A stretch of DNA of 64,000 bases from Gluconacetobacter tumulicola (GCF_014174215.1 NZ_JABEQL010000006.1:124001-188000), one strand, 5' to 3'. Counted from the stretch's first letter, positions 1 to 8,502 are shown. The notes: generated by a model not told the origin, from the sequence alone. Program-made: numbers and translations.

Positions 1-945
1 GATCCGGCCACCGGGCGCTTCATGCCCGACGACTGGCTGGCCATCATCTTCAATCCGTCCTTTCCGTTCCGGCTGGTCCATATGGGGCTGGCGGCGTTTC
101 TCTCCGTCGCGTTCGCCGTGGGAGCGACCGGCGCGTGGCATATGCTGAAGGCGCGGCGGGCGGGGGCGATCGCGAGCGAACCGGTCCGGGTGATGTTTTC
201 CATGGCCATGTGGATGGCCGCGATCGTGGCGCCGCTGCAGATCCTGGCCGGTGACGCGCATGGGCTGAATACGCTGAAATACCAGCCGGTGAAGATCGCC
301 GCGATGGAAGGCGACTGGGAGACCGAGGGACGGGCATCGGAACTTCTGTTCGGCATTCCGAACATGAAGACGGAGCGGACGGATTATGCCGTGAAGGTGC
401 CGCTGCTGGGCTCGCTGATCCTGACGCACAGTCTCGACGGCAAGGTGCCGGGGATGAAGGATTTCCCCCGCGACCAGCGGCCGCCGTCGCCGATCATCTT
501 CTTCTCGTTCCGCATCATGGTCGCCCTGGCCTTTCTGATGGCGCTGGTGGGATTCTGGTCGCTGTGGCTGCGCCGGACCAGCGCCCTGTTCACCAGCCCG
601 GTCTTTCATCGCGTGGCGTTGTGCATGGCGCCTGCCGGCTTCACCGCGCTGCTGTGCGGCTGGATCACCACCGAGGTCGGGCGGCAGCCCTGGACGGTCT
701 ATGGTCTTCTGCGGACGGCCGAGAGCGTTTCGCCGATCGTCCTGTCCAGCATGGCGATGACGCTGGCGGCTTTCGTGGTGGTCTATGTGATCGTGTTCGG
801 GTCTGGTCTGGTCATCCTGCTCCGCCTGCTGGGGCGTGCGCCGGAGGAAGGGGAGCATAATCCCAGCCCCGCACATCCTGCCGACGTGCTGGCGACGCAC
901 ACGCATCCGGGGATTGCCGGCCCCATTCCCGATGAAGGAGCCTGA
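1..945 (+). CDS. cioA: Cytochrome bd-type quinol oxidase subunit I, cyanide-insensitive type (3' part)
   Basis: The reading frame is open from base 1, so the N-terminal part lies outside the window; 314 codons are present. The product is the haem-bearing subunit I of a bd-type oxidase, which reduces O2 with electrons from quinol in the inner membrane. Visible family marks are a P-D-D-W segment followed by NPSFPFR near the beginning, a short loop where E. coli CydA has its long Q-loop, and the stretch GWITTEVGRQPWTVYG followed by LLRTAESVSP. The short loop and the latter stretch point to the CioA (cyanide-insensitive) branch rather than classical CydA. Several hydrophobic segments span the membrane. 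The stop lies 3 bases before cioB, so the two are cotranscribed. Confidence 0.93.
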   Translation, partial: DPATGRFMPDDWLAIIFNPSFPFRLVHMGLAAFLSVAFAVGATGAWHMLKARRAGAIASEPVRVMFSMAMWMAAIVAPLQILAGDAHGLNTLKYQPVKIAAMEGDWETEGRASELLFGIPNMKTERTDYAVKVPLLGSLILTHSLDGKVPGMKDFPRDQRPPSPIIFFSFRIMVALAFLMALVGFWSLWLRRTSALFTSPVFHRVALCMAPAGFTALLCGWITTEVGRQPWTVYGLLRTAESVSPIVLSSMAMTLAAFVVVYVIVFGSGLVILLRLLGRAPEEGEHNPSPAHPADVLATHTHPGIAGPIPDEGA

Positions 946-948
946 GCC

Positions 949-1968
949 ATGATGGATTTCGCGTATTGGCTCCCCATCGTGTGGGCCGTCATCCTGGTCG
1001 CCGCGATTACGATCTACGTCATTCTCGACGGGTTCGACCTGGGGATCGGGATGCTGTTCGCGCTGGAACGCGACCAGGGGCGGCGGGATGTGATGGTCAA
1101 TACGATCGCGCCCGTGTGGGACGGCAACGAGACGTGGATGGTCCTGGGGGGCGCCGTGCTCTACGGGGTCTTTCCGGGGGCGTATGCCACGCTTCTGCCG
1201 GCTTTCTACCTGCCGATCGTGCTGATGCTGCTGGCCCTGATCTTTCGCGGCGTGGCGTTCGAGTTCCGCATCATGACGCGGGGTACCGCCCGTGAGGGAC
1301 TGTGGGAGGCCGGCTTCATGGCCGGGTCCGGCATCGCCGCGTTCAGCCAGGGGGCGATCCTGGGCGGGGTGATCCAGGGTATTGCGGTGACCGACGGCGC
1401 CTTCAGCGGTGGTGCGTTCGACTGGCTGACGCCCTTCAGTGTCCTCTGCGGGCTGGCGGTCATGTGCGGGTATGCCCTGCTGGGTGCGACCTGGCTTGTC
1501 TGGCGGACGACCGGTGTGCTGGAGGCGTCATGCCGCAAATGGGGAGCGTGGCTGGCTGTCGGGCTGTTCCTGTGTATTGTGGCGGTCAGCCTGTGGACGC
1601 CGCTGCTGCATGCGCCTTATCTCCGGCGCTGGACTGCCTGGCCGAATATCCTCTTCGTCGCGCCGGTACCTGTTCTGGTCGTCGTGCTGGGGCTCCTGCT
1701 TGCCATCGGGTTGCGGCGCGGCCATTCAGGGGGGCCGTTCCTGTGCGCTCTTGGCTGGTTCTTCCTGTGTCTGTCGGGTCTCGGGATCACGGTGTGGCCG
1801 TATGCCGTGCCGCCCAGCCTGACGCTTTGGGATGTATCGTCGCCGCCGTCGAGCCAGTTCTTCCAGCTTGTCGGTACCGCCATCCTGCTGCCGATCATCC
1901 TGACCTACACGATCTATTCCTATCGCGTGTTCCGCGGGAAAGTGACGGAAGCCGATGGCTATCACTGA
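949..1968 (+). CDS. cioB: Cytochrome bd-type quinol oxidase subunit II
   Basis: 339 residues, the usual size for CydB/CioB. This subunit binds no catalytic haem itself but holds subunit I in the membrane. The N-terminus has the conserved stretch ILDGFDLGIGMLF and then a WDGNETW segment, both diagnostic of the family, and the protein has about eight to nine hydrophobic helices. It starts 3 bases after cioA and its last 14 bases overlap the next small gene, so translation is probably coupled. In acetic acid bacteria this oxidase serves as the alternative terminal oxidase under low oxygen or acid; that role is family knowledge, not visible here. Confidence 0.95.
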   Translation: MMDFAYWLPIVWAVILVAAITIYVILDGFDLGIGMLFALERDQGRRDVMVNTIAPVWDGNETWMVLGGAVLYGVFPGAYATLLPAFYLPIVLMLLALIFRGVAFEFRIMTRGTAREGLWEAGFMAGSGIAAFSQGAILGGVIQGIAVTDGAFSGGAFDWLTPFSVLCGLAVMCGYALLGATWLVWRTTGVLEASCRKWGAWLAVGLFLCIVAVSLWTPLLHAPYLRRWTAWPNILFVAPVPVLVVVLGLLLAIGLRRGHSGGPFLCALGWFFLCLSGLGITVWPYAVPPSLTLWDVSSPPSSQFFQLVGTAILLPIILTYTIYSYRVFRGKVTEADGYH

Positions 1969-2104
1969 GATCGTCAAGGGCAATGGAGACGATGCACCGA
2001 AGCGTTTCGGTGTGCGGATCGGGTGGTTCGTTGCCATCTGGGCGCTCAGCACGGTGGTGTTTTTCGTGATGGCGTCTCTGCTGCACCTGCTTGTTCCCAA
2101 ATAA
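1955..2104 (+). CDS. Small DUF2474-type membrane protein of the bd oxidase
   Basis: 49 residues, starting inside the last codons of cioB (14-base overlap, different frame) and ending in TAA. The N-terminal 20 residues are polar and basic (KRFGVRIGW), followed by one hydrophobic helix of about 25 residues (FVAIWALSTVVFFVMASLLHLL). Length, position behind cioB and the R-x-G-W-F-x-A-I-W pattern fit the DUF2474 proteins that accompany cyanide-insensitive oxidases, analogous to the CydX subunit of E. coli. It is inferred to be a small accessory subunit stabilising the CioAB complex. The start ATG at 1955 is the only sensible one. Confidence 0.82.
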   Translation: MAITEIVKGNGDDAPKRFGVRIGWFVAIWALSTVVFFVMASLLHLLVPK

Positions 2105-2157
2105 CAGGGCGACTCTTCGCGTTTTCGACTGACAGAAGAAGTTCCGGACCTGGTTCG

Positions 2158-2607
2158 ATGATTTTTGACTTTGAGAGTGACTTCGCGGGCTCGCTGCGCT
2201 GTATCCCGATGATCGCACGGCAGAAGCTCGATATCGCCGGCATAAAACTGAGCCTGCGGCAATGGAGCCGCTTCTCCCGCGAAGAGCGGGGGCAGCTTGC
2301 CGACCTGCCGTGCGAGACAGAAGCGGAACAGGGGGCGTATCGGGCGCTGGTCCTGCATCTGGTTGCGATGCGGACCGATGAACCGCCACGCCCGCTTGTC
2401 ACGGATGGCTTTGACGACTGGCGGGAGGCCGACCGGATGCCGGAGGCCGTGCGGATGCAGGCCGAGGCGGATGGCGTGACGCCCCCGACGCCGGAGCAAT
2501 GGTCCATGTTGACACCGCTGCAGCGTTTTGCGCTGATCAAGCTCGCGCGCTCGCAGCATGAGAATGAGAATTTCGTGCCGGCCCTGAGAGAGTTCGGCGT
2601 CCTGTGA
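2158..2607 (+). CDS. Nitrate reductase associated protein family (conserved)
   Basis: 149 residues. I start it at the ATG at 2158, because the protein then begins with the conserved stretch IFDFESDFAGSLRCIPM; a longer frame upstream has no family-like sequence. It matches what I know of the nitrate-reductase-associated family (about 145 residues, soluble, biochemical role unproven): SLRCIPM, KLD-x-x-GIKL, W-x-x-F-x-x-EER and a C-terminal region ending in LALIK-like helices (FALIKLARSQHENENFVPALREF). No nitrate reductase is present; the next gene, 43 bases on, is an FdhF/YdeP-type molybdoenzyme. It may therefore serve molybdoenzymes more generally, for example in cofactor loading; that is inference. 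Confidence 0.78.
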   Translation: MIFDFESDFAGSLRCIPMIARQKLDIAGIKLSLRQWSRFSREERGQLADLPCETEAEQGAYRALVLHLVAMRTDEPPRPLVTDGFDDWREADRMPEAVRMQAEADGVTPPTPEQWSMLTPLQRFALIKLARSQHENENFVPALREFGVL

Positions 2608-2650
2608 CGGACGAGCGTATTCCCGGAAGCGGCCTTGGGAGGTTGATGTC

Positions 2651-4954
2651 ATGAGCAAAGAAAAACCGTCCGAGTTCAAGCCCTATCATCATCCGGCCGG
2701 CGGCTGGGGAGCGGCGGGCGCGACCGCGAAAGTGCTGATGGAGCAGAGCGTGCTCGTCAAAGGGTCGCGCGGGCTGCTGGCCATGAACCAGCCGGGCGGC
2801 TTCAAATGCCCGAGTTGCGCGTTTCCTGATCCGGATCATCGGAAGACACTGGAATTCTGCGAGAACGGCGCCAAGGCGCTGGCGCACGAAGCGACGAAGG
2901 CGCGCGTGACGCGTGAATTCTTCGCGAAATACACCGTCACCGAACTGATGGAGAAGAGCGACTACTGGCTGGAGATGCAGGGGCGCCTGACCGAGCCGAT
3001 GCGCTATGATGCCGCCACCGACAAATATGTGCCCGTTGCCTGGGACGACGCCTTTGCGATGATCGGGCGGCATCTGCAGGCGCTCGACAGCCCGCATCAG
3101 GCGGAATTCTATACATCGGGGCGCACGGCCAACGAGACCGCGTTCCTCTATTCGATCTTCGTGCGCGAGTTCGGCACCAATAATTTCCCCGACTGCTCGA
3201 ACATGTGCCACGAGCCGACCAGCCGTGGGCTGCCGGCGTCGATCGGGATCGGCAAGGGTACGATCGTCATGTCGGATTTCGACCATGCCGAGGCGATCTT
3301 CGTCATCGGGCAGAATACGGGCACCAACTCGCCGCGCATGATGACCAACCTGGTGGAGGCGAGAAAGCGCGGTGTGCCGATCGTGCTGATCAACCCGATG
3401 CCGGAACGCGCACTGATCCGCTTTACGGAGCCGCAGGATGTGCTGCAGATGGCGACGTTCGGTTCCACCCCGATTTCCAGCGAATTCGTCCATGTGCGGA
3501 TCGGCGGGGATCTGGCCATCTTCAAGGGGATGATGCGGGCGCTCTTCGAGGCCGAGGAGCAGGGCGAGCGGGTGCTCGACATGGCGTTCATCCAGCAGCA
3601 CACGGCTGGTCTGGATGCGTTGCGTGACGATGTGATGGGGTGTTCGTGGGCGGATATCACCCGGATCTCGGGCGTGTCGGAGGAGCAGATCCGGCGGATT
3701 GCCGGGATCTACAAACAGTCCAGGGCGACGATCATCTGCTATGGGATGGGTTTGACGCAGCACCAGGAAGGGTCGCGCCTGTTGCAGCAGGTGGCGAATC
3801 TGCTGCTGTTGCGTGGCAATTTCGGCAAGCCCGGTGCAGGCATTGCGCCGATCCGCGGGCATTCGAACGTGCAGGGCGACCGCACCGTCGGCATCGACGA
3901 GAAGCCGACGCAGCGTTACCTGGATCGGGTCCGCGATGCGTTCGGCTTCGAGCCGCCGCGCGCGCATGGTCACCATGTGCTTGAGGCGCTGGAGGCCATG
4001 GAAGCCGGGACCGCCAAGGTCTTTATCGGCATGGGCGGGAATTTCATCCGGGCGGTTCCGGATACCGATCGCTCCTATGAAGCGATGCGGAAGCTCAATC
4101 TGACCGTCGGGATCGCGACCAAGCTCAATCGCGGGCATCTGGTTCACGGCAGGGATGCCCTGGTCCTGCCGGTGGTGGCGCGGTCGGAGATCATTCGTAC
4201 GGAAGCAGGCGAGCAGTTCGTGACCATCGAGGATGCGATGGCGAATGTGACGGCTTCGCGTGGTGTGTTCGAGCCCGTCACCGAGCATGTGCGGCCGGAG
4301 ACGGAGATCGTATGCCGGATGGCCATGGCCACGTTGCCGCATTCGAAGACGCCTTGGGCGCGCTATATGGTCGATTACACGCCGATCCGTGACAAGATCG
4401 CCGAAGTCTATCCGGAGATCTATTCGGATTTCTCGGAGAAGATCAAGAATCCGAAAGGCATTCACCTCGACATTCCGCCGCGTCGTCTGGTGTGGCAGAC
4501 GCCGAACGGCAAGGCGAATTTTCTCGTGCTGCCGGGGCTGGAGGTGAATGTTCCGGTCGAGGATAGCGCGATGCTGCGTCTGGCGACGATCCGGTCGCAT
4601 GACCAGTACAACACCACCATCTACAGCAATAGCGACCGCTATCGCGGTGTCTACAACAACCGGCTGGTGATCTTCATGAACAAGGAGGACATGAAGGATC
4701 GCGGGCTGGAAAACGGCGCGGTGATCGGGCTGGAAACCTATAGTGATGACGGGTTCCGGCGTTATGTCGATGGGTTGACCGTGATCGACTATCCGATGTC
4801 GCGTGGTGCCATCGCGGGTTATTATCCGGAACTCAACCCGCTGCTGCCGCTCGATTATTTCGACGAGATCAGCGGAACGCCGGCTGCCAAGTCCATTCCC
4901 GTCAAGGTGGTGGAGAGTTTCGCATCGGCGGTGCCGATCAGGATTGCCGGATAA
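2651..4954 (+). CDS. FdhF/YdeP family molybdopterin oxidoreductase (formate dehydrogenase-like)
   Basis: 767 residues, the size of the YdeP branch of the bis-MGD enzymes. Cys53-x-x-Cys56 (FKCPSCAFPDP) and Cys70 (FCENGAK) are the N-terminal iron-sulfur ligands seen in this branch. SNMCHEPTS places Cys186 at the position that carries the molybdenum ligand in formate dehydrogenases. Later blocks (GQNTGTNSPR, YGMGLTQH, RGNFGKPGAG with RGHSNVQGDRT) bind the pterin. There is no signal peptide, so the enzyme is cytoplasmic. A strong ribosome site (GGGAGG) sits before the ATG. moaA and fdhD downstream supply and sulfurate its cofactor, which supports a formate-dehydrogenase-like activity; the true substrate is unknown, and no separate electron-transfer subunit is encoded next to it. 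Confidence 0.88.
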   Translation: MSKEKPSEFKPYHHPAGGWGAAGATAKVLMEQSVLVKGSRGLLAMNQPGGFKCPSCAFPDPDHRKTLEFCENGAKALAHEATKARVTREFFAKYTVTELMEKSDYWLEMQGRLTEPMRYDAATDKYVPVAWDDAFAMIGRHLQALDSPHQAEFYTSGRTANETAFLYSIFVREFGTNNFPDCSNMCHEPTSRGLPASIGIGKGTIVMSDFDHAEAIFVIGQNTGTNSPRMMTNLVEARKRGVPIVLINPMPERALIRFTEPQDVLQMATFGSTPISSEFVHVRIGGDLAIFKGMMRALFEAEEQGERVLDMAFIQQHTAGLDALRDDVMGCSWADITRISGVSEEQIRRIAGIYKQSRATIICYGMGLTQHQEGSRLLQQVANLLLLRGNFGKPGAGIAPIRGHSNVQGDRTVGIDEKPTQRYLDRVRDAFGFEPPRAHGHHVLEALEAMEAGTAKVFIGMGGNFIRAVPDTDRSYEAMRKLNLTVGIATKLNRGHLVHGRDALVLPVVARSEIIRTEAGEQFVTIEDAMANVTASRGVFEPVTEHVRPETEIVCRMAMATLPHSKTPWARYMVDYTPIRDKIAEVYPEIYSDFSEKIKNPKGIHLDIPPRRLVWQTPNGKANFLVLPGLEVNVPVEDSAMLRLATIRSHDQYNTTIYSNSDRYRGVYNNRLVIFMNKEDMKDRGLENGAVIGLETYSDDGFRRYVDGLTVIDYPMSRGAIAGYYPELNPLLPLDYFDEISGTPAAKSIPVKVVESFASAVPIRIAG

Positions 4955-4993
4955 CCGTCGATCGCCGGCCTGTGGGTGGATGAGAGTTTCCTG

Positions 4994-6052
4994 ATGGACA
5001 TGGATGCGCCGCTTGTGGACCGGATCGGGCGCCCGATGCGGGATCTGCGGATTTCGGTAATGGATCGGTGCAATTTCCGGTGTCCGTACTGCATGCCGGA
5101 AGCGACCTATCATGAGGGATTCCGCTTTCTGACGCCGCGTGAGCGGCTGGATTTCGACGAGATCGAGCGTGTCGCGCGGGTTGCGGCGGGGCTGGGCGTG
5201 ACCAAGCTGCGCCTGACGGGAGGCGAGCCGCTGCTGCGCCCCGGCCTGCCGGATCTGGTCGCGCGGCTGGTGCGGGTGCCGGGCATCGAGGATGTCGCGC
5301 TGACCACCAATGGTGTGCTGCTGGCACGGTCGGCCGCTGCCCTTCGTGCGGCGGGCCTGCATCGCGTGACGGTGAGCCTCGATAGTCTCGATGCGGCTGT
5401 GTTCGCCCGGATGAATGGTGGGCGCGCGGAACTGTCGACTGTGCTTGACGGGATCGAGGCCGCGCGGGCGGCTGGGTTTCCGGGCGGGCTGAAGATCAAC
5501 AATGTCATCCAGCGGGGTGTGAACGATTCCGGTATTCTGGATCTGGCGGCGCGGTTTCGCGGCACGGATATTGTGCTGCGCTTTATCGAATATATGGATG
5601 TGGGAACCCGTAATGGCTGGGAGCGCGCCGATGTCGTGCCCTCACGCGAAATACTGGGGCAAATCGATGCGCGCTGGCCGTTGATTCCTCTGTCGCCGAA
5701 CTATCGCGGCGAGGTGGCGCGGCGTTATCGCTATGTCGATGGGGAAGGCGAGGTGGGGTTCGTTTCCTCGGTCAGCGCGCCTTTCTGCGGGGATTGTTCG
5801 CGCGCGCGGCTTTCTTCCGACGGAAAGCTCTATACCTGCCTCTTTGCGACCGAGGGGACGGATTTGCGGGCGATCCTGCGTGAGGATGACACCGTGCAGG
5901 GCGATATGAAGCTGCGCGCTACGTTGTCAGGCATCTGGCGCGGCCGTATGGATCGCTACAGTGAGGAGCGCGCGATTCCACGCGGGTGCAGCGCCGTGAA
6001 GGGAAAGGCCCGGGCGGCGGAGAAAATCGAAATGCATTATATCGGAGGCTGA
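4994..6052 (+). CDS. moaA: GTP 3',8-cyclase MoaA (molybdenum cofactor biosynthesis)
   Basis: 352 residues from the ATG at 4994; an in-frame GTG at 4976 would add six residues. MoaA is a radical-SAM enzyme that carries out the first step of molybdopterin synthesis, converting GTP to 3',8-cyclo-GTP. The N-terminal cluster motif is Cys26-x3-Cys30-x2-Cys33 (CNFRCPYC), with LTGGEPLLRP for SAM binding. The C-terminal cluster ligands are Cys265, Cys268 and Cys282 (FCGDCSRARLSSDGKLYTC). The chain ends in Gly-Gly, needed for MoaA function. It lies 39 bases behind the molybdoenzyme gene and 36 before fdhD. No other moa gene is in the window, so this copy is probably dedicated to the local enzyme. Confidence 0.95.
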   Translation: MDMDAPLVDRIGRPMRDLRISVMDRCNFRCPYCMPEATYHEGFRFLTPRERLDFDEIERVARVAAGLGVTKLRLTGGEPLLRPGLPDLVARLVRVPGIEDVALTTNGVLLARSAAALRAAGLHRVTVSLDSLDAAVFARMNGGRAELSTVLDGIEAARAAGFPGGLKINNVIQRGVNDSGILDLAARFRGTDIVLRFIEYMDVGTRNGWERADVVPSREILGQIDARWPLIPLSPNYRGEVARRYRYVDGEGEVGFVSSVSAPFCGDCSRARLSSDGKLYTCLFATEGTDLRAILREDDTVQGDMKLRATLSGIWRGRMDRYSEERAIPRGCSAVKGKARAAEKIEMHYIGG

Positions 6053-6088
6053 ACGGCCGGTGCGGCCGGTTATGGCAAGGTTGGCGGG

Positions 6089-6892
6089 ATGCCCTCTCTC
6101 TTTCACCGATTGCGCGTTACATCCCTGGGCCAACCGGACAGGGCGTTCGACCTGAATGTGGCCGATGAGGTGCCGGTCCGGCTGATCTTCAACGGGATCT
6201 TTTCCTATGGCGTCATGATGATGACGCCCGAGGATCTGGAGGATTTTGCAGTCGGTTACTGCCTGACGGAACAGATTGTCGGCACCTTGGCGCAGATCCG
6301 GTCGGTCGTCGTGGCGGAAACGGGTGACGGTCTGACAGTGGATGTCTCGATTGCCGGAGACGCGTTGACGTCGCTGATCAGGCGCGGGCCGCGGGCCCAG
6401 ACCGGGCATTCGAGCTGCGGGATCTGTGGCAGTGATGCGGTGCCGTCCTGTGATGCCATCGGGGCGCCGGTATTGGATCCGGGCCCGGTGGTTTCGACCG
6501 AGGCGGTGCAGCGGGCATTGAACGCGCTTGGCGAATGGCAGACGCTGAATGCGGCGACGCGGATGGTGCATGCGGCCGCCTGGGCCGATCGCGACGGCCA
6601 TATCCTGATGATTCGCGAGGATGTGGGGCGGCATAATGCGCTCGATAAGCTGATTGGCGCGCGGGCGCGTGGCGCCGAAGAAGCGGGTGAGGGGTTTTGT
6701 CTCCTGACCAGCCGCTATTCGTTTGAAATGGCCCTCAAGACGTTGCGGAGCGGGATCGCGATCGTCGTTGCGGTCTCGGCCCCGACCTACCGGGCCTGCC
6801 GGCTTGCTGAAACGATGAAACAGACATTGATCGCCATTGCGCGACGTGACGGGCAGGTTCTGTTCTGCGGCGGGGAGCGGCTTGTGCAATAA
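6089..6892 (+). CDS. fdhD: Formate dehydrogenase accessory sulfurtransferase FdhD
   Basis: 267 residues. FdhD takes sulfur from a cysteine desulfurase and puts the essential sulfido ligand on the bis-MGD cofactor of formate dehydrogenases. The active cysteines are visible in the loop CGICG (Cys110 and Cys113), and the cofactor-binding region shows REDVGRHNALDK followed by SRYSFEMALKT, both family signatures. It follows moaA closely, completing a dedicated enzyme-plus-cofactor set with the FdhF/YdeP gene. The requirement for FdhD argues that the partner is a sulfurated Cys- or Sec-type enzyme, and Cys186 of the oxidoreductase fits. Confidence 0.95.
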   Translation: MPSLFHRLRVTSLGQPDRAFDLNVADEVPVRLIFNGIFSYGVMMMTPEDLEDFAVGYCLTEQIVGTLAQIRSVVVAETGDGLTVDVSIAGDALTSLIRRGPRAQTGHSSCGICGSDAVPSCDAIGAPVLDPGPVVSTEAVQRALNALGEWQTLNAATRMVHAAAWADRDGHILMIREDVGRHNALDKLIGARARGAEEAGEGFCLLTSRYSFEMALKTLRSGIAIVVAVSAPTYRACRLAETMKQTLIAIARRDGQVLFCGGERLVQ

Positions 6893-6952
6893 GTGGGCGC
6901 CGGGCGGAAGGTTCGCGCACGGCGGCGTCGGTTGTGAATGAGAAGACGATAA

Positions 6953-7864
6953 ATGTTTCTGAGGCAGCTTCATTATCTTCGGGAAATCGACAGGCTGCGG
7001 AGTTTTTCGAAGGCCGCGGATGCGTGCAACGTCTCGCAGCCCGCGCTTTCACGCGCCATCAGGCAATTGGAAGACGAGCTTGGGGTCGTTATTGTCGATC
7101 GCAAGAGGAAAGTCTTCGGTCTGACGGCTGAGGGTACGCGCATACTGAAATGGGCGCATGATATTCTGCGCAGCGTGTCGGAGATGCGGAATGAGGTTTC
7201 GCTGTCGCGGCAGGAACTGGTGGGATCGGTCAAGATTGGCGTCATCCCGACCGCCGTGCATATCGTTCCGATCCTCCTGGAAGCAATCAAGGAGAAGATC
7301 GGCGATTTTTCGAGCGATGTTGCCGTTCTTCCGAATTCGGACATTATCGAGAGGCTTGCCAGCAAGCAGCTTGATATCGGGATCATGTATTATGACCAGT
7401 GCCCGCAGGCGCAGGCTTTTACGGTCCGGGCGCTTTATGCGGAAGAGCAGGTTCTGGCCGGTACCACGGCGTATGTCTTTCCCGACCAGGGGGAAATCAG
7501 TTGGGAGGAGGCCGCGACATTTCCGCTCGCCTTGCTCAGTCGCGGCATGCGCTGTCGCCAATTGGTGGATATCGGGTTTCAGACCGCCGGGGTGGAACCG
7601 ATCATTCGTCTGGAGACCGCGTCACTGGAATTGATTCATGCCGAAATCATGCGTGGCGCCATGGCGACCATCCTGCCTCTATCCTCTTTTCCGCTGCGGG
7701 TGCCGCCGGCCGGTCGCCTGCAGATGCGCCGGCTGGCCGGTTTTTCGCCGGGCGCGATCGGGTTGGTGAGGTTGAGCGAACGGCCGCCTTCGCCTTTCGT
7801 CGCGCGCGTCTGGACGGTCGCCCTGGAAACGGATTTTCGGGAGCAGCTTGGCAGTCTGTGCTGA
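6953..7864 (+). CDS. LysR family transcriptional regulator
   Basis: 303 residues. The N-terminal helix-turn-helix is clear (SFSKAADACNVSQPALSRAIRQLEDELG, residues about 17-45), followed by a linker helix and a periplasmic-binding-like effector domain (GVIPTAVHIVPILL onward). It begins 60 bases after fdhD on the same strand, so it may be the regulator of the molybdoenzyme block, sensing a small effector. It could instead govern the SRPBCC gene downstream. A 13-bp perfect inverted repeat starts 6 bases after its stop. Confidence 0.9.
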   Translation: MFLRQLHYLREIDRLRSFSKAADACNVSQPALSRAIRQLEDELGVVIVDRKRKVFGLTAEGTRILKWAHDILRSVSEMRNEVSLSRQELVGSVKIGVIPTAVHIVPILLEAIKEKIGDFSSDVAVLPNSDIIERLASKQLDIGIMYYDQCPQAQAFTVRALYAEEQVLAGTTAYVFPDQGEISWEEAATFPLALLSRGMRCRQLVDIGFQTAGVEPIIRLETASLELIHAEIMRGAMATILPLSSFPLRVPPAGRLQMRRLAGFSPGAIGLVRLSERPPSPFVARVWTVALETDFREQLGSLC

Positions 7865-7870
7865 TCGTAT

Positions 7871-7902
7871 GTCGAAGCGCAACAATATGGTTGCGCTTCG
7901 AC
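7871..7902. repeat. Perfect 13-bp inverted repeat between LysR and SRPBCC genes
   Basis: GTCGAAGCGCAAC and its exact reverse complement enclose a six-base AATATG loop. It follows the LysR stop codon and precedes the next gene by about 40 bases. There is no T-run on either side, so it is not a classical intrinsic terminator. It could be a stabilising mRNA hairpin or an operator for the SRPBCC gene. Confidence 0.6.
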
Positions 7903-7941
7903 GCCTGCGACAATAGGGTTCGAGCAACTGGGAGGTTGCTC

Positions 7942-8433
7942 ATGGAGACGGACAGGATCGAAAAGACGGTCATGCTGAAGGCGGCGCACGACCGTGTATG
8001 GCGCGCGATCACGGATTCCACCCGTTTCGGCCAGTGGTTTGGCGTGGAGGTCGACGGCCCCTTTATCGCGGGGCAGGAGGCGATCGGGCGGATCGTTCCC
8101 ACCCAGGTCGACCCGGATGTCGCCCGCATGCAGGAACCGTATCGCGGTACCCCCTGGCGTGTTCACGTCGAGCGGATCGAGCCTATGCGGCTGTTTTCGT
8201 TCTGTTGGCATCCATATGCCATCGATCCGGCCCATGATTATGCCGCCGAGCCGATGACGCTGGTTACGTTTGCACTGGCGGAGGTGGAGGAGGGCATCCG
8301 GCTTACCATTACGGAGACGGGTTTCGACCGGTTGCCGTCTGCCCGGCGAGCGGAGGCGATCAAGGCGAATGATGGTGGCTGGGCGCATCAGGCCAGGTTG
8401 GTGGAGAGATATCTCGCCCTGGGAGACGAATGA
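7942..8433 (+). CDS. SRPBCC (AHSA1-like) domain protein
   Basis: 163 residues from the ATG at 7942, with GGAGG seven bases before it. The pattern is that of activator-of-Hsp90 ATPase homologues: an N-terminal strand with VMLKAAHDRVWRAITDSTRFGQWFG, a central W-R-V-x-V-E-R-I-E-P region, and a C-terminal helix (HQARLVERYLAL). Such proteins form a helix-grip pocket for hydrophobic ligands; the specific role is unknown. An ArsR regulator lies 69 bases downstream, a common pairing for this family. Confidence 0.82.
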   Translation: METDRIEKTVMLKAAHDRVWRAITDSTRFGQWFGVEVDGPFIAGQEAIGRIVPTQVDPDVARMQEPYRGTPWRVHVERIEPMRLFSFCWHPYAIDPAHDYAAEPMTLVTFALAEVEEGIRLTITETGFDRLPSARRAEAIKANDGGWAHQARLVERYLALGDE

Positions 8434-8502
8434 CACTCTGTTTGAAAAACAGGCTTGCCCGCCAAGGGTGTTCTTACGAATGACCCCAAAGAAAGCGCGC
8501 TG

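Noticed and set aside
2537-5362. A 941-codon open frame on the minus strand across the molybdoenzyme and moaA genes
   Set aside because: It is rich in His, Arg and Asp in the way of antisense frames in GC-rich DNA, has no domain, and lies wholly opposite two clearly real genes.
7399-7941. N-terminal extension of the SRPBCC gene into the LysR gene
   Set aside because: The extension overlaps the LysR coding sequence in another frame and has no similarity to the family; a proper ATG with GGAGG is at 7942.
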